Positions 1 to 8,546 of a DNA stretch of 35,209 bases are shown piece after piece. The DNA comes from an uncultured Bacteroidota bacterium (GTDB taxonomy: Bacteria; Bacteroidota; Bacteroidia; Chitinophagales; Chitinophagaceae). The notes under the pieces are model-generated. The model saw only the letters and a list, made by a program, of their open reading frames with translations, was not told where the DNA came from and ran no database searches. Both the position numbers and the translations under genes were made by a program. Each line of letters starts with the position of its first letter. Within the stretch, counting starts at the first letter, position 1. The stretch is from contig CAIJXU010000045.1 in the NCBI GenBank assembly GCA_903824725.1, positions 1 through 35,209 of the forward strand. The letters run 5' to 3'.

Positions 1-190
1 ATTTAAACTAAAATTATTGTCACTAAATACTTCTAAATTAATATTTTATACTTTAAAAAATAAAATATGTATATATATTTTAAAATTCATAACAATTTGT
101 TAAAGTAGAAACCAAATTTTATATATATTTATCGTTCGAAATCTATATTTGAAAATCGAAATTATTATTATTAAATCTAAAAATCTGATT
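1..190 (+). promoter_or_regulatory. AT-rich upstream region of susC-like gene
   Basis: This stretch is extremely AT-rich and no gene is seen in it. A TTTG at 96-99 followed by TATATTTA at 124-131 is a loose match to the Bacteroidota -33/-7 promoter, with one mismatch in the -7 box and a somewhat long spacer. TATATATATTT occurs twice, at 70-80 and 120-130. The sequence is too simple to call an operator. Any regulator gene would lie left of the window. Confidence 0.3.
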
Positions 191-3100
191 ATGAGAAAAC
201 TACTGTACACATTCGTTGTGTTATTTTCCATGAGCTCTGTTGCGTTTGCGCAGGTCAGAACTCTTAAAGGAAAAGTAGGTGATCAAAATGCAGCCCCCCT
301 ACAAGGAGTGACTGTGAGATTACAAGGAAAAGCTGAAAAAGCAGTGATTACGAATGAAAAAGGAGAGTATGAGATTAAAGCTCAAACTGGTGATTTTGTT
401 TTATTCAGTTCAATTGGCTTTAGATCTGAAAGGATCAAAGTTGCTGCGGGCGCTACACTTAACGTTACATTAACTGAACAAGTAAATGTAATGGACGAGG
501 TTGTGGTTACTGCGGGTGGTATTAAAACAAAAAGAAAGGAACTTGGTACTGCCAGCACAGTTGTAAAAGCAGAAACTTTAGTAGCCGGTAAATCAACCAG
601 TATTGCTGGAGGTTTACAAGGTAAAGTTGCTGGATTACAAGTAAGTAATGTGGGTGGTGGTATTAACCCCAATTTCCGTTTAGTATTAAGAGGTCAACGT
701 TCATTAACTGGAAACAACGAAGCATTGTTGGTTTTGGATAACGTAATCGTTCCTTCTAGTATGTTAGGTAACTTAAACCCTGAAGATGTTGAAGACATCG
801 TTGTCTTGAACGGTTCTGGTGCGGCGGCCTTATATGGTTCTCAAGCGTCAAATGGTGCCTTGATTGTGACTACTAAAAAAGGAAAAAATGGCGTAACGCA
901 AATTGGAATTTCTCAAACAAATACAATGGAGGAAGTTTCCTTTTTCCCTAAAATCCAAACAGGATTTGGTGCAGGTGGAAGTGGTTACGGAGTTGACCAA
1001 TTTGGATTCGGTAATTTCTCTTATTTAGAGAACCAATCTTATGGCCCAGCTTTTGACGGAACTAAGCGACCATTAGGAGATTTTTTAGTAGATGGTTCTC
1101 AGGATTCAACTTACTATAAATTTTATCCTGGACATAATGATTTCTGGAACAAAGGAACTATTCAACAAACAGATTTTAATATATCAAATGGAGATGCAAA
1201 TTCTACCTTATACTTCTCTGCACAATATGTAACTCAAAAAGGTACTACACCTGGTGACAATTACAATCGTGCTAACGTACGTTTAAATGGTACAAGAAGA
1301 ATTGGTAAATCAATCAATGTAACTTATAGTACATCTTATACTCAAAACCGATATGATATCACTACTGCAACAGGAACATTGTATGACCAAATGTTAAACA
1401 TGCCTTCGAATGTTGATATTACTCGTTATTGGGATTGGAAGAACGATAAGTTTTCCACTCCTAATGGATATTATAATCCTTGGTATGGTAACCCTTACTT
1501 CACTGCAGCCAATAACCGTTCTGCAACTAGAAATGATTATTTAACTGCGAACGTGGAGGTTAGGTTTACTCCTATTAAGGGACTAGACTTTGTCGCTCGT
1601 CAAGGTATAACAACTCGTAACTATTCTAATAAGAACTGGAATGGTTCTTATATCTATTCTGATTGGGCTAAGCATACAGATGCAAGTTCTAAATCAGATA
1701 TTAAAGCGAATGTTCAGGATGGTATGGGATATTCTACAAATTTGTTAACTGACTTCTTTACTCAATACAAAAAAACAATTAAAGACTTCAGTTTGAATGT
1801 AGTTGTAGGTGGTCAATGGAGACAAGATCAAGGTAAAGGTATCAATGTGAGTGGTGCTGGTTTAGTAATTCCAGAATTATATAATGTAAGCAATGGAGTG
1901 GGTACACCAGGTGCAAGTGAATCAAATTCTCTTTCACGTTCAATGGGTGCATACGGAAAAGGTACTTTTGGGTATAAAAATTATTTATACTTAACAGCTT
2001 CTATACGTAATGACTGGGTTTCTGTTTTATCAGAAAAAAATAGATCTTTCAATTACCCAGCTGCTGAATTGTCTTATATAGCAACTGACGCATTAGATTT
2101 CTTAAAAAATAGCAATACTATTAGTTATTTAAAACTAAGAGGTGGTTGGTCTAGTGTAGGTCAAGTGAACTTAGGACCATACTCGTTATTACCTACTTTT
2201 TCTTCAGCAAGTGGTTTTCCATTTGGAGGACAAGCGGGTTATACGGTAGGAAACAGTTTAGTATCACCAGACTTAAAGCCAGAGATTACTCAAGGGTATG
2301 AGTTTGGTATGGACTTGAATTTATTCAATGATCGTTTTACATCAAGTGTGAGTGTATTCAATACCAATACTACCAATCAAACGGTTAGTACGGGTGTTTC
2401 TGGAACTACTGGTTTTACGAGTTTAAGAACCAATACTGGTGAAACAAATAGTCAGGGTCTTGAGGTTACTGCACATGTCACTCCAATCAGATCAAAAGAT
2501 TGGAATGTAACAGTTGGTGGTAACTTTACCTACTTAGACAACAAAGTTGTTTCAATTAGTGCTGATTTACCTAAATTAGGTATAGCTAGTAATATTTATG
2601 CAGTAGCTGGTCAACAGTTCCCGGTTATCATGGGATTTGATTATAAGCGTGATAATGCTGGACATGTGATTGTGGATGCCGTAACTGGTTTACCTATTCA
2701 ATCTGATACTATTTCAATATTAGGTCAATCTCAAGCTAGATACAAAATGGGCGTAGACGGAAGTATTAAATATAAGAGCCTTACTTTCTCCTTCCTATTG
2801 GAGTACCGTGGTGGCGCTTTTATCTACAACACAATGGGTGGAAGTACCGATTGGTCAGGTACAGGTTGGAGAACAGCAATTTACGATCGTAAGCGTTTTG
2901 TATTCCCTAATTCAGTTATCGCTGATCCAGCTAATCCTGGTTCTTACATAAAGAATACAAATATTGAAGTTGCAAATGGTAATGGTAACAATGGCTTCTG
3001 GTCAGATGGTATCAACCGTGGTGTAGCTTCAAACTATGTTACTTCTGCTGATTTCTGGAAATTAAGAGAGTTAACGCTTGCTTATGATGTGCCTTCTAAG

Positions 3101-3301
3101 TACTTGGCAAAAACCAAATTTATTAAAGGTCTTACAGTAAGTGTTCAAGGTCGTAACTTATTTGTATGGACTCCAAAAGACAACTATTACACAGATCCTG
3201 AGTACAGTAGTGCAGGAAGTTCAAGTAATGGTGTTGGTTTGTCAGGTCTTGAAACACCTCCATCAAGATATTATGGTGCAACAGTATCATTTAAATTCTA
3301 A
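191..3301 (+). CDS. SusC/RagA-family TonB-linked outer membrane transporter
   Basis: This 1036-residue protein is predicted to be an outer membrane beta-barrel that imports oligosaccharides or peptides using TonB energy, with the SusD-like lipoprotein next door as its lid. A signal peptide covers residues 1-20 and ends AFA before Q21. A carboxypeptidase-regulatory-like domain follows at about 22-100. The SusC signature DEVVVTA is at 102-108, and the plug domain at about 110-232 contains RGQRSLTGNNEALLVLDN and SGAAALYGSQASNGALIV. The rest is barrel, ending in aromatic-rich YYGATVSFKF, typical of outer membrane proteins. The frame stays open to a TTG at 149, but ATG 191 begins directly with the signal peptide, so I chose it. 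The length is normal for the family. The substrate cannot be told from the sequence. Confidence 0.95.
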   Translation: MRKLLYTFVVLFSMSSVAFAQVRTLKGKVGDQNAAPLQGVTVRLQGKAEKAVITNEKGEYEIKAQTGDFVLFSSIGFRSERIKVAAGATLNVTLTEQVNVMDEVVVTAGGIKTKRKELGTASTVVKAETLVAGKSTSIAGGLQGKVAGLQVSNVGGGINPNFRLVLRGQRSLTGNNEALLVLDNVIVPSSMLGNLNPEDVEDIVVLNGSGAAALYGSQASNGALIVTTKKGKNGVTQIGISQTNTMEEVSFFPKIQTGFGAGGSGYGVDQFGFGNFSYLENQSYGPAFDGTKRPLGDFLVDGSQDSTYYKFYPGHNDFWNKGTIQQTDFNISNGDANSTLYFSAQYVTQKGTTPGDNYNRANVRLNGTRRIGKSINVTYSTSYTQNRYDITTATGTLYDQMLNMPSNVDITRYWDWKNDKFSTPNGYYNPWYGNPYFTAANNRSATRNDYLTANVEVRFTPIKGLDFVARQGITTRNYSNKNWNGSYIYSDWAKHTDASSKSDIKANVQDGMGYSTNLLTDFFTQYKKTIKDFSLNVVVGGQWRQDQGKGINVSGAGLVIPELYNVSNGVGTPGASESNSLSRSMGAYGKGTFGYKNYLYLTASIRNDWVSVLSEKNRSFNYPAAELSYIATDALDFLKNSNTISYLKLRGGWSSVGQVNLGPYSLLPTFSSASGFPFGGQAGYTVGNSLVSPDLKPEITQGYEFGMDLNLFNDRFTSSVSVFNTNTTNQTVSTGVSGTTGFTSLRTNTGETNSQGLEVTAHVTPIRSKDWNVTVGGNFTYLDNKVVSISADLPKLGIASNIYAVAGQQFPVIMGFDYKRDNAGHVIVDAVTGLPIQSDTISILGQSQARYKMGVDGSIKYKSLTFSFLLEYRGGAFIYNTMGGSTDWSGTGWRTAIYDRKRFVFPNSVIADPANPGSYIKNTNIEVANGNGNNGFWSDGINRGVASNYVTSADFWKLRELTLAYDVPSKYLAKTKFIKGLTVSVQGRNLFVWTPKDNYYTDPEYSSAGSSSNGVGLSGLETPPSRYYGATVSFKF

Positions 3302-3363
3302 ATGGAATCATTATAACAAATCAAACCCACTCTTTAGCTGAGTGTTCAACTAAAAAAAGTGTA

Positions 3364-4953
3364 ATGATAAAAAATATGAAAAATATGAAAAATATAACCG
3401 CAATAATTCTTTCAGGGGTGATGCTAGTAGCCACTTCCTGTAATAAGTATTTGGATATAAATGTCGATCCAAATAATGCGACATCTGCATCAGCAGATTT
3501 AATTTTACCTCAAGCATTAAACTACACCGCTAGTTTAATAAACTCCTTTAATGGCTACGGAGCCCAAGTAGGAGGTTATGCAGCTAATGCAGGTGGTTAT
3601 GGTGGTTTTGGTACTTCCATTACCTATAACTTCAGCACTGCTGAATACGCTGGTTTATTTAGTTCTTCTTTCGATTTATTAGAAGACTATCAAACCATCC
3701 TTAACAAAACTGATGGTGATAAAAACTACGCATATCATAATGCAGCTGCTAGAATCATGAAAGCATTGCATTATCAATTGCTAGTAGATACCTACAATGA
3801 TGTTCCTTATACAGAAGCGCTTTCGCAAGGAACTAAACCTACGCTAACACCGAAATATGACGCTGCTGCATCTGTTTATAAAGCATGTGCTGATGAATTA
3901 GATAAAGCGATTGCTACTTTTAATACTGGTGCTGCTAATACGGATGTGGTTCCCTTAGGAACTTCAGATATTATGTTTGGAGGCAGTGTTACTAAGTGGA
4001 AACAATTAGCAAATACTATTAAGTTGAGACTTTTGGTTCGTGGTGCAGGTAAGGTAACTTTCACTAATAATACATTTAGTAGTGACGGTTTCTTAACGAC
4101 CGATGCTTTAATTAACCCTGGTTACATTCGCGATAATGGTAAGCAAAATCCAAAATGGAACAACTGGGCTTGGGGATACACTGGTTCTCCAGGTACTAAA
4201 TCTTGGATGCCTTCTACCTTTATTAAGACATTTTATGATGGTGGTAAATTAACCGACAATGGTCGTGGTAAAGCAGTTTACTATCAATTCCCAACTACTC
4301 CGACTAACCAATTAGGTAATGAGAGTGTAAATGTTGTTTCTTGCCCTGATGGTACATTTTGGTTCCCTAGTACATCAAGAACTGGAAGTTCTGCTGGTAA
4401 TACTATAGGTGTTTTAAAAGGACCAAACGCTGGTTTGCCTTTGATCACAGCTGCTGAAAGCTATTTTATACAAGCTGAAGCTGCATTAACTGGAATAATC
4501 ACTACAACAACTTCTGCTGCTGCATTTAATAATGGAATTAAAGCTTCATTTAATTATCTATATATGTTACCGGATGGATCTATTTCTGGTAATGTAACTG
4601 CAGATGTAGCGACCTATTTAGCTGACAATTCAACAAGTTACTTAGTAAACTATGGTTTAGCAACAACAGATGCTCAAAGACTTGAAGCAATCATTACTCA
4701 AAAATGGATAGCTTTAAATTTTGTGAATAGCGATCAATCATGGAATGATTACCGTCGTACTTTGTATCCTACTTTAAATAATGCACCAGGAGCTACGGCA
4801 TTTCAAACTTTTGCTTCAAAAGTTTCTGAAAGTACAAGACCGGATAGATTACCTACACGTGTATTATATCCAGTTGCTGAAGGTTCTTACAATTCAGCAA
4901 ATGTACCTAAAGGGATTTCTCCATTTACTTCACTAATATTTTGGGCAAAATAA
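3364..4953 (+). CDS. SusD/RagB-family nutrient-binding outer membrane lipoprotein
   Basis: This 529-residue protein is the likely surface partner of the SusC-like transporter and would capture the substrate over the barrel. The N-terminus is a lipoprotein signal with lipobox VATSC, so Cys26 should be lipidated. The following CNKYLDINVDPNNAT is typical of the SusD-like_2 group, and SusD-type helical repeats are expected in the middle (for example AYHNAAARIMKALHYQLLVD). A family-typical C-terminal part includes WNDYRRT and RPDRLPTRVLYP. ATGs at 3364, 3376 and 3385 are all in frame, and the last would give a more ordinary signal length with Cys19, so the exact start is uncertain. It lies 62 bases after susC in what is probably one operon. 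Function is family-level; the ligand is unknown. Confidence 0.93.
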   Translation: MIKNMKNMKNITAIILSGVMLVATSCNKYLDINVDPNNATSASADLILPQALNYTASLINSFNGYGAQVGGYAANAGGYGGFGTSITYNFSTAEYAGLFSSSFDLLEDYQTILNKTDGDKNYAYHNAAARIMKALHYQLLVDTYNDVPYTEALSQGTKPTLTPKYDAAASVYKACADELDKAIATFNTGAANTDVVPLGTSDIMFGGSVTKWKQLANTIKLRLLVRGAGKVTFTNNTFSSDGFLTTDALINPGYIRDNGKQNPKWNNWAWGYTGSPGTKSWMPSTFIKTFYDGGKLTDNGRGKAVYYQFPTTPTNQLGNESVNVVSCPDGTFWFPSTSRTGSSAGNTIGVLKGPNAGLPLITAAESYFIQAEAALTGIITTTTSAAAFNNGIKASFNYLYMLPDGSISGNVTADVATYLADNSTSYLVNYGLATTDAQRLEAIITQKWIALNFVNSDQSWNDYRRTLYPTLNNAPGATAFQTFASKVSESTRPDRLPTRVLYPVAEGSYNSANVPKGISPFTSLIFWAK

Positions 4954-4972
4954 AAATTAAATTTTTAAAAAC

Positions 4973-5923
4973 ATGAAAAATATAAAAATCATACTTCTTG
5001 GAGTATTTATACTTTCGCTTACTTCTTGTTTGAAGGAAGGAAGAATGAATATTGATCCATCCTATGCTAGTAATGTAGTTGAGCTTGCCAATACAGGTGA
5101 TAATGTGACGAGTTCTGGAATCCAAGGATATTATTCCGATTTAGGTTCCGTTGCAGCAGGCGCAAGTAAATCATTTAATATCAATGTGCATCGTACTGGT
5201 CCAGGAAATGCAACAAAAGATGTTGTTGTAACGCTTGCTTTATCTCAAGCATCTTTGGATGCTTATAATGCTAAGAATGGTACAAATAAGACCATTCCTC
5301 CTTCTTCAGTTTTCTCATTTCCTACGACAGTAACAATTAAAGCAGGAACAAACCAAACGACAGTAGAAGGAAAGGTTACCGTAAGCCCTGAATTTAATTT
5401 TAATGCAGCTTATGGTGTGCCAGTTAAAGTTTCTGCTGTTTCTGCTGGTGAAGTCATCAGCGGTAACTATGCAGATGCTGTTTATTCATTTGGTGTGCGT
5501 AATATTTATGATGGCGCGTATACTGGAATGGGTACATTGGTTGACGCAGCTAGCTCTGGAATTACTGGTAGATATCCGCTTAAAGCTGGATTGGTTACTA
5601 GTGGTGCTAACACAGTTCGCTTGTATGATTACGCCATAGGAGGTATTTACCATTCTATTCTTAGTGGTGGTAGCACAAGTTATTATGGATCTTTTGGTGT
5701 TGAATTTAACATTGATGCATCAAATAAAGTAACTAGCGTTATAAATGTATATGGTCAACCATCTTCAAATGGCCGTTCGGCTGAACTTGATCCTTCAGGT
5801 GTTAATACTTGGGATCCAAGTTCAAAAACATTAAAGGTGAAATACTGGATGAACCAACCAAGTGTTATTGCGGGTCACCGTGTTGCATTTGATGAGGTTT
5901 ATACTTATAATGGAGTTAGATAA
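4973..5923 (+). CDS. DUF1735-type surface lipoprotein (BT_3987-like N-terminal domain)
   Basis: This 316-residue predicted lipoprotein has lipobox LTSC, with Cys19 as the lipidation site. Residues of about 25-170 resemble the DUF1735/BT_3987-like N-terminal domain, an immunoglobulin-like fold common in surface proteins of Bacteroidota polysaccharide loci. Visible features include HRTGPGNATKDVVVTLAL and SFPTTVTIKAGTNQTTVEG. The C-terminal part (about 175-316, starting near VRNIYDGAYTGMGTL) resembles the second domain found in such proteins. It starts 19 bases after the SusD-like gene and occupies the position of SusE/SusF or surface glycan-binding proteins, so an auxiliary binding role is inferred. 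No catalytic motif is seen. A strong terminator follows 17 bases after the stop and closes the unit. Confidence 0.85.
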   Translation: MKNIKIILLGVFILSLTSCLKEGRMNIDPSYASNVVELANTGDNVTSSGIQGYYSDLGSVAAGASKSFNINVHRTGPGNATKDVVVTLALSQASLDAYNAKNGTNKTIPPSSVFSFPTTVTIKAGTNQTTVEGKVTVSPEFNFNAAYGVPVKVSAVSAGEVISGNYADAVYSFGVRNIYDGAYTGMGTLVDAASSGITGRYPLKAGLVTSGANTVRLYDYAIGGIYHSILSGGSTSYYGSFGVEFNIDASNKVTSVINVYGQPSSNGRSAELDPSGVNTWDPSSKTLKVKYWMNQPSVIAGHRVAFDEVYTYNGVR

Positions 5924-5940
5924 TAGTTTAACTATTCAAT

Positions 5941-5985
5941 AAAAAAAGAGTCCCGTCACGAGCAATCGTTTCGGGACTCTTTTTT
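5941..5985 (+). terminator. Rho-independent terminator of the SusCD unit
   Basis: A 14-base arm (5941-5955, ending GAGTCCCG) pairs with 5972-5985 (CGGGACTC followed by T residues). The loop can form an inner ACGA/TCGT stem closed by GCAA, a GNRA-type tetraloop. Poly-A and poly-T flanks make it usable in both directions. Confidence 0.9.
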
Positions 5986-5988
5986 ATG

Positions 5989-5996
5989 TACCTTTA
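5989..5996 (+). promoter_or_regulatory. Possible -7 box of the TonB_C-domain gene
   Basis: TACCTTTA differs from the Bacteroidota -7 consensus TAnnTTTG only at the last base. It lies just after the SusCD terminator and 37 bases before the ATG at 6034, a sensible place for a promoter. No clear -33 element was found. Confidence 0.3.
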
Positions 5997-6033
5997 TTTC
6001 TGAAACAACATTTTGATTATTAATTTTTATAAT

Positions 6034-6747
6034 ATGAAAAAGACAATTGTATTTTTTATTACTTTATTATTTTGTCAATTTTTAAATGCGCAAAACTTAG
6101 TTTGGCGTAAAATGAGAGTTGCCCATACTTTAGTTGAAAATTATGAAACGGATAAGAATAATAAAAAATTAAAGCTTGGAGAATGTTTTATCGTAAATAG
6201 CAGTAATCGTGAATTGGCTAGGGGTAAATATAAGAATGGATTTAAAGATAGTATATGGAATTATTTTAGCGCCAATGGCGACTTAGTGCAGGTGTACGAT
6301 TTCACCAACAAAAAATTATTATACAATATTCCCGACGAAGGCACCATTGTAAAACAAAGATATGAAGTTGATACAGCTAGTTTAGTAAAGCCAAAGGTAG
6401 TTGCACCCGTAAAGATTGGCGGACTTAATTATGGATTTTATTTGTTGTATAATGAACGTAATTTACCTCAAGCTGCCAAGGATCAAAAAGAGGATATATT
6501 AATGGAGTATGTTTTTGATGTTTCTGCTACAGGAAAAATGGAGGGGTTCAGTATCAATTATATTTCTACATTTTATAATGTTGAATTTAAACAATCCATT
6601 AAGGACTTACATCAAGATGCTTATGAGTTTATTCCTGCTACCGTTAATGGGAAGCCTGTTAAAAGCAAATTAGTATACCAAGTAATGTTGTACATAAGTC
6701 AAGCAAGGGATAGAGGTACTTATAATATTCCAACCCATAAGTATTAA
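6034..6747 (+). CDS. Secreted protein with YwqK/MORN-like segment and TonB C-terminal-like domain
   Basis: This 237-residue protein has an N-terminal signal sequence ending LNAQ. Residues of about 45-95 (RELARGKYKNGFKDSIWNYF, then NGDLVQVYDF) resemble the MORN/YwqK-type repeats often found in Bacteroidota proteins. The C-terminal part (about 165-232) matches the TonB_C pattern: a V-F-D-V strand, a helix, and EFIPATVNGKPVKSKL, close to the canonical 'FKPAxxNGKPV'. A true TonB needs an uncleaved membrane anchor and a proline-rich linker. Here the anchor looks cleavable and the linker is short, so direct energy transduction is doubtful. The frame extends upstream to a TTG at 6013, but ATG 6034 begins the signal peptide. 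It appears to be a separate transcription unit from the SusCD genes. Confidence 0.75.
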   Translation: MKKTIVFFITLLFCQFLNAQNLVWRKMRVAHTLVENYETDKNNKKLKLGECFIVNSSNRELARGKYKNGFKDSIWNYFSANGDLVQVYDFTNKKLLYNIPDEGTIVKQRYEVDTASLVKPKVVAPVKIGGLNYGFYLLYNERNLPQAAKDQKEDILMEYVFDVSATGKMEGFSINYISTFYNVEFKQSIKDLHQDAYEFIPATVNGKPVKSKLVYQVMLYISQARDRGTYNIPTHKY

Positions 6748-6766
6748 TTTATTAGCACACTTTATT

Positions 6767-6799
6767 AAAAAAAACAGCCCCAAAGAGAACTAAGGGGCT
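6767..6799 (-). terminator. Bidirectional terminator between convergent genes
   Basis: AGCCCC (6776-6781) pairs with GGGGCT (6794-6799) around a 12-base loop. On the minus strand the stem is followed by G and eight T residues (6774-6767), a textbook intrinsic terminator. On the plus strand it is followed by ATTTT and is weaker. It can end both the plus-strand TonB_C-domain gene and any minus-strand transcript coming from the aminotransferase side. Confidence 0.85.
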
Positions 6800-6845
6800 A
6801 TTTTCGATTGCTTGCTTGTATGGGTAACCAAACCTCTCCAATACA
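6767..6845 (-). ncRNA. Candidate small RNA (or 24-codon ORF at 6864-6790)
   Basis: A perfect -7 box at 6849-6856 and a strong terminator at 6767-6799 on the same strand delimit a transcript of about 75-80 bases. The 5' part can fold, because 6816-6821 (TTGTAT on the plus strand) pairs with 6841-6846 (ATACAA) and continues with two more G-C pairs after a mismatch. An overlapping ORF starts at ATG 6864 and stops at 6790 inside the terminator loop. It encodes 24 residues beginning MGTTFGLYWRG and ending SKIAP. That start lies upstream of the -7 box, so RNA and peptide are alternative readings. It could also be just the 3' untranslated region of the aminotransferase operon. I do not recognise a known RNA family. 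Confidence 0.35.
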
Positions 6846-6848
6846 AAC

Positions 6849-6856
6849 CAAAGGTA
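6849..6856 (-). promoter_or_regulatory. -7 box of the candidate small RNA
   Basis: On the minus strand this reads TACCTTTG, an exact match to TAnnTTTG and the same octamer as the boxes before atpG, secA and the SRAP gene. No -33 TTG is seen at the right distance, and chance matches are common in AT-rich DNA. Confidence 0.35.
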
Positions 6857-6939
6857 GTACCCATTTTAATATCCATTTAATAACTTATTGTTAAATATAC
6901 ATTGACAGCGCTTTTAAGCCAGCCATCTATTGCGATTGA

Positions 6940-8130
6940 TTATTTATCGGGGTAAATCAATAGGGCTTGTTCAAGGCAATCCATAGCCAAATGAATGTCT
7001 TTCTCATTCAAGACATAAGCCAATCGAACTTCATTATTACCTAGTCCTGGCGTCGTGTAAAAGCCGCTTCCTGGGGCCAACATAATAGTGGCATTATGAT
7101 GTCTAAAAGTAGTTAATAGCCATTGGCAAAAATCATCTGTATTTTTTACTGGCAGTTGCGCCATTGCATAAAAAGCGCCATTTGGAGTAGGACAATAGAC
7201 GCCTGGCATTGCAGATAATCGCTGTATCAAAATGGATCTTCTATTTTTATATTCCTCTCTTGTATTGTCAAAATAATCCGATGGCAAACTTAATGCGGCT
7301 TCGGCAGCTATTTGTTCCAAGGTAGGGGGACTTAATCTTGCTTGTGCAAATTTTACTACTGCCTCTATCACCTCTTTGTTTTTTGTCACTAAAGCGCCAA
7401 TGCGAGCACCACAGGCCGAGTATTTCTTACTAAAAGTATCTATCATAATAACTCGGTCCTCAACCCCTTCTAGGGTTAAAGTACTTTTTACTTTTCCTTC
7501 ATAACTGAATTCGGTATATGCCTCGTCCGAAAATAAATACAAATCCTTTTCCTTTATTAAATCTCGTATTTGTAAAAGTTCTGCTTCACTATACACATAT
7601 CCCGTTGGATTATTGGGATTGCAAATAAAGATGCCCTTTGTTTTTGGCGTTATTTTTTCTTTAAATGAAGCAATAGGAGGCAAAGCAAATCCTGTCGTGA
7701 TATTTGATGTAATGGGGATGATGTGAATTCCTGCAGCCATAGCAAAGCCAACATAGTTGGCATAAAAGGGCTCTGGTACAATAATTTCATCACCTGCGTC
7801 TAAACATGCCATAAATGCAAATAAAATAGCTTCACTTCCTCCAATGGTAATTAAGACATCTTCATAACTAAGTTCAATGCCTTTGCTATTGTAATATTGT
7901 GCTAATTTTTTCCTTAAACTTAGTATACCCTTGCTATCGGTATATTCTAATACTTTTAATTGTGCTTGTTGCACCGCTTCCATCATGATGCTTGGTGTTT
8001 CAATATCGGGTTGTCCAATATTTAAATGATACACCTGAACGCCTTGCTTTTTAGCAGCATCTGCAAAGGGCGCCAATTTTCGGATGGGGGAAGAGGGCAT
8101 ATTATTGCCTCGATTACTAATTTGTATCAT
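6940..8130 (-). CDS. PLP-dependent class I/II aminotransferase
   Basis: This 396-residue cytoplasmic enzyme belongs to fold type I and should transfer an amino group between an amino acid and a 2-oxoacid. Visible features are LNIGQPDIETP near residue 36, the conserved NPNNPTG at 171-177, Asp202 in SDEAY for the PLP ring nitrogen, and the PLP Schiff-base lysine in TFSKKYSACGARIG (probably Lys235), followed by the phosphate-binding arginine. A second in-frame ATG at residue 11 could be the start. The substrate is not clear from the sequence; aspartate- or alanine-type activity is most likely. It is the last gene of a minus-strand run after two DUF1573 genes, with a 34-base gap. TATCTTTA at 8136-8143, a one-mismatch -7 box, lies five bases before the ATG. 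Confidence 0.92.
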   Translation of the reverse strand: MIQISNRGNNMPSSPIRKLAPFADAAKKQGVQVYHLNIGQPDIETPSIMMEAVQQAQLKVLEYTDSKGILSLRKKLAQYYNSKGIELSYEDVLITIGGSEAILFAFMACLDAGDEIIVPEPFYANYVGFAMAAGIHIIPITSNITTGFALPPIASFKEKITPKTKGIFICNPNNPTGYVYSEAELLQIRDLIKEKDLYLFSDEAYTEFSYEGKVKSTLTLEGVEDRVIMIDTFSKKYSACGARIGALVTKNKEVIEAVVKFAQARLSPPTLEQIAAEAALSLPSDYFDNTREEYKNRRSILIQRLSAMPGVYCPTPNGAFYAMAQLPVKNTDDFCQWLLTTFRHHNATIMLAPGSGFYTTPGLGNNEVRLAYVLNEKDIHLAMDCLEQALLIYPDK

Positions 8131-8164
8131 TTGAGTAAAGATAACTCCGATCGTTCGTTATTAT

Positions 8165-8524
8165 TTAAATCACTTCCCCTTCAATGGTTAGCTCGGTAGG
8201 GTCTTTCATTCCAGCAAATTTAACTGTCACCTTTTTTTTGAAGACCCCGTTAAATGGTGCAGTATAAGTAATTTTTATAGTCCCTTTTTGTCCTTTTAAA
8301 ATAGGTGTTTGATTATATTCAGGTTGCGTGCATCCACATTCTGCATTTGCGAATTCTATAACGGCAGGCTTTGCGTTGCTATTTAAAAAACTAAAAATGA
8401 CCGATTTGTGAATACCCTTTTTAATTTTTCCGTAATTGTAAGTTGTTTTATCAAATTGAATCCCCGTTTGGGCAATACTTGTAAAGGAAATAAGTAGCCC
8501 TAAGATCAATGTCTGTATTTTCAT
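8165..8524 (-). CDS. DUF1573 domain exported protein
   Basis: This 119-residue protein has a signal peptide (MKIQTLILGLLISFTSIAQ) and then one DUF1573 domain, a small immunoglobulin-like fold. The family hallmark is seen: FDKTTYNYGKIKKG near the start, then ECGCTQPEY with the Cys-Gly-Cys-Thr motif, then GTIKITYTAP. DUF1573 proteins are abundant in Bacteroidota envelopes, but their role is not established. It lies 22 bases downstream of a second DUF1573 gene with which it shares the motif layout, suggesting an old tandem duplication. The short remaining C-terminus (TELTIEGEVI) shows the domain is complete. Confidence 0.88.
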   Translation of the reverse strand: MKIQTLILGLLISFTSIAQTGIQFDKTTYNYGKIKKGIHKSVIFSFLNSNAKPAVIEFANAECGCTQPEYNQTPILKGQKGTIKITYTAPFNGVFKKKVTVKFAGMKDPTELTIEGEVI

Positions 8525-8546
8525 AATTTCAAATATTATTTACGAA

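Noticed and set aside
70..130. Direct repeat TATATATATTT about 50 bases apart
   Set aside because: The sequence is simple AT repeat in a very AT-rich region, so chance is sufficient.
149..190. N-terminal extension of the SusC-like protein from a TTG codon
   Set aside because: The extension is AT-rich low-complexity sequence and would bury the signal peptide; ATG 191 begins it directly. The TTG extensions at 6013, 21994 and 27895 were rejected on the same grounds.
3328..3344. Five-base hairpin between susC and susD
   Set aside because: The stem is short and has no T-run. It could lower susD expression, but nothing supports a terminator.
6034..6747. YwqK-type antitoxin
   Set aside because: The MORN-like repeats give this name in automatic annotation, but there is no toxin partner and the protein is exported.
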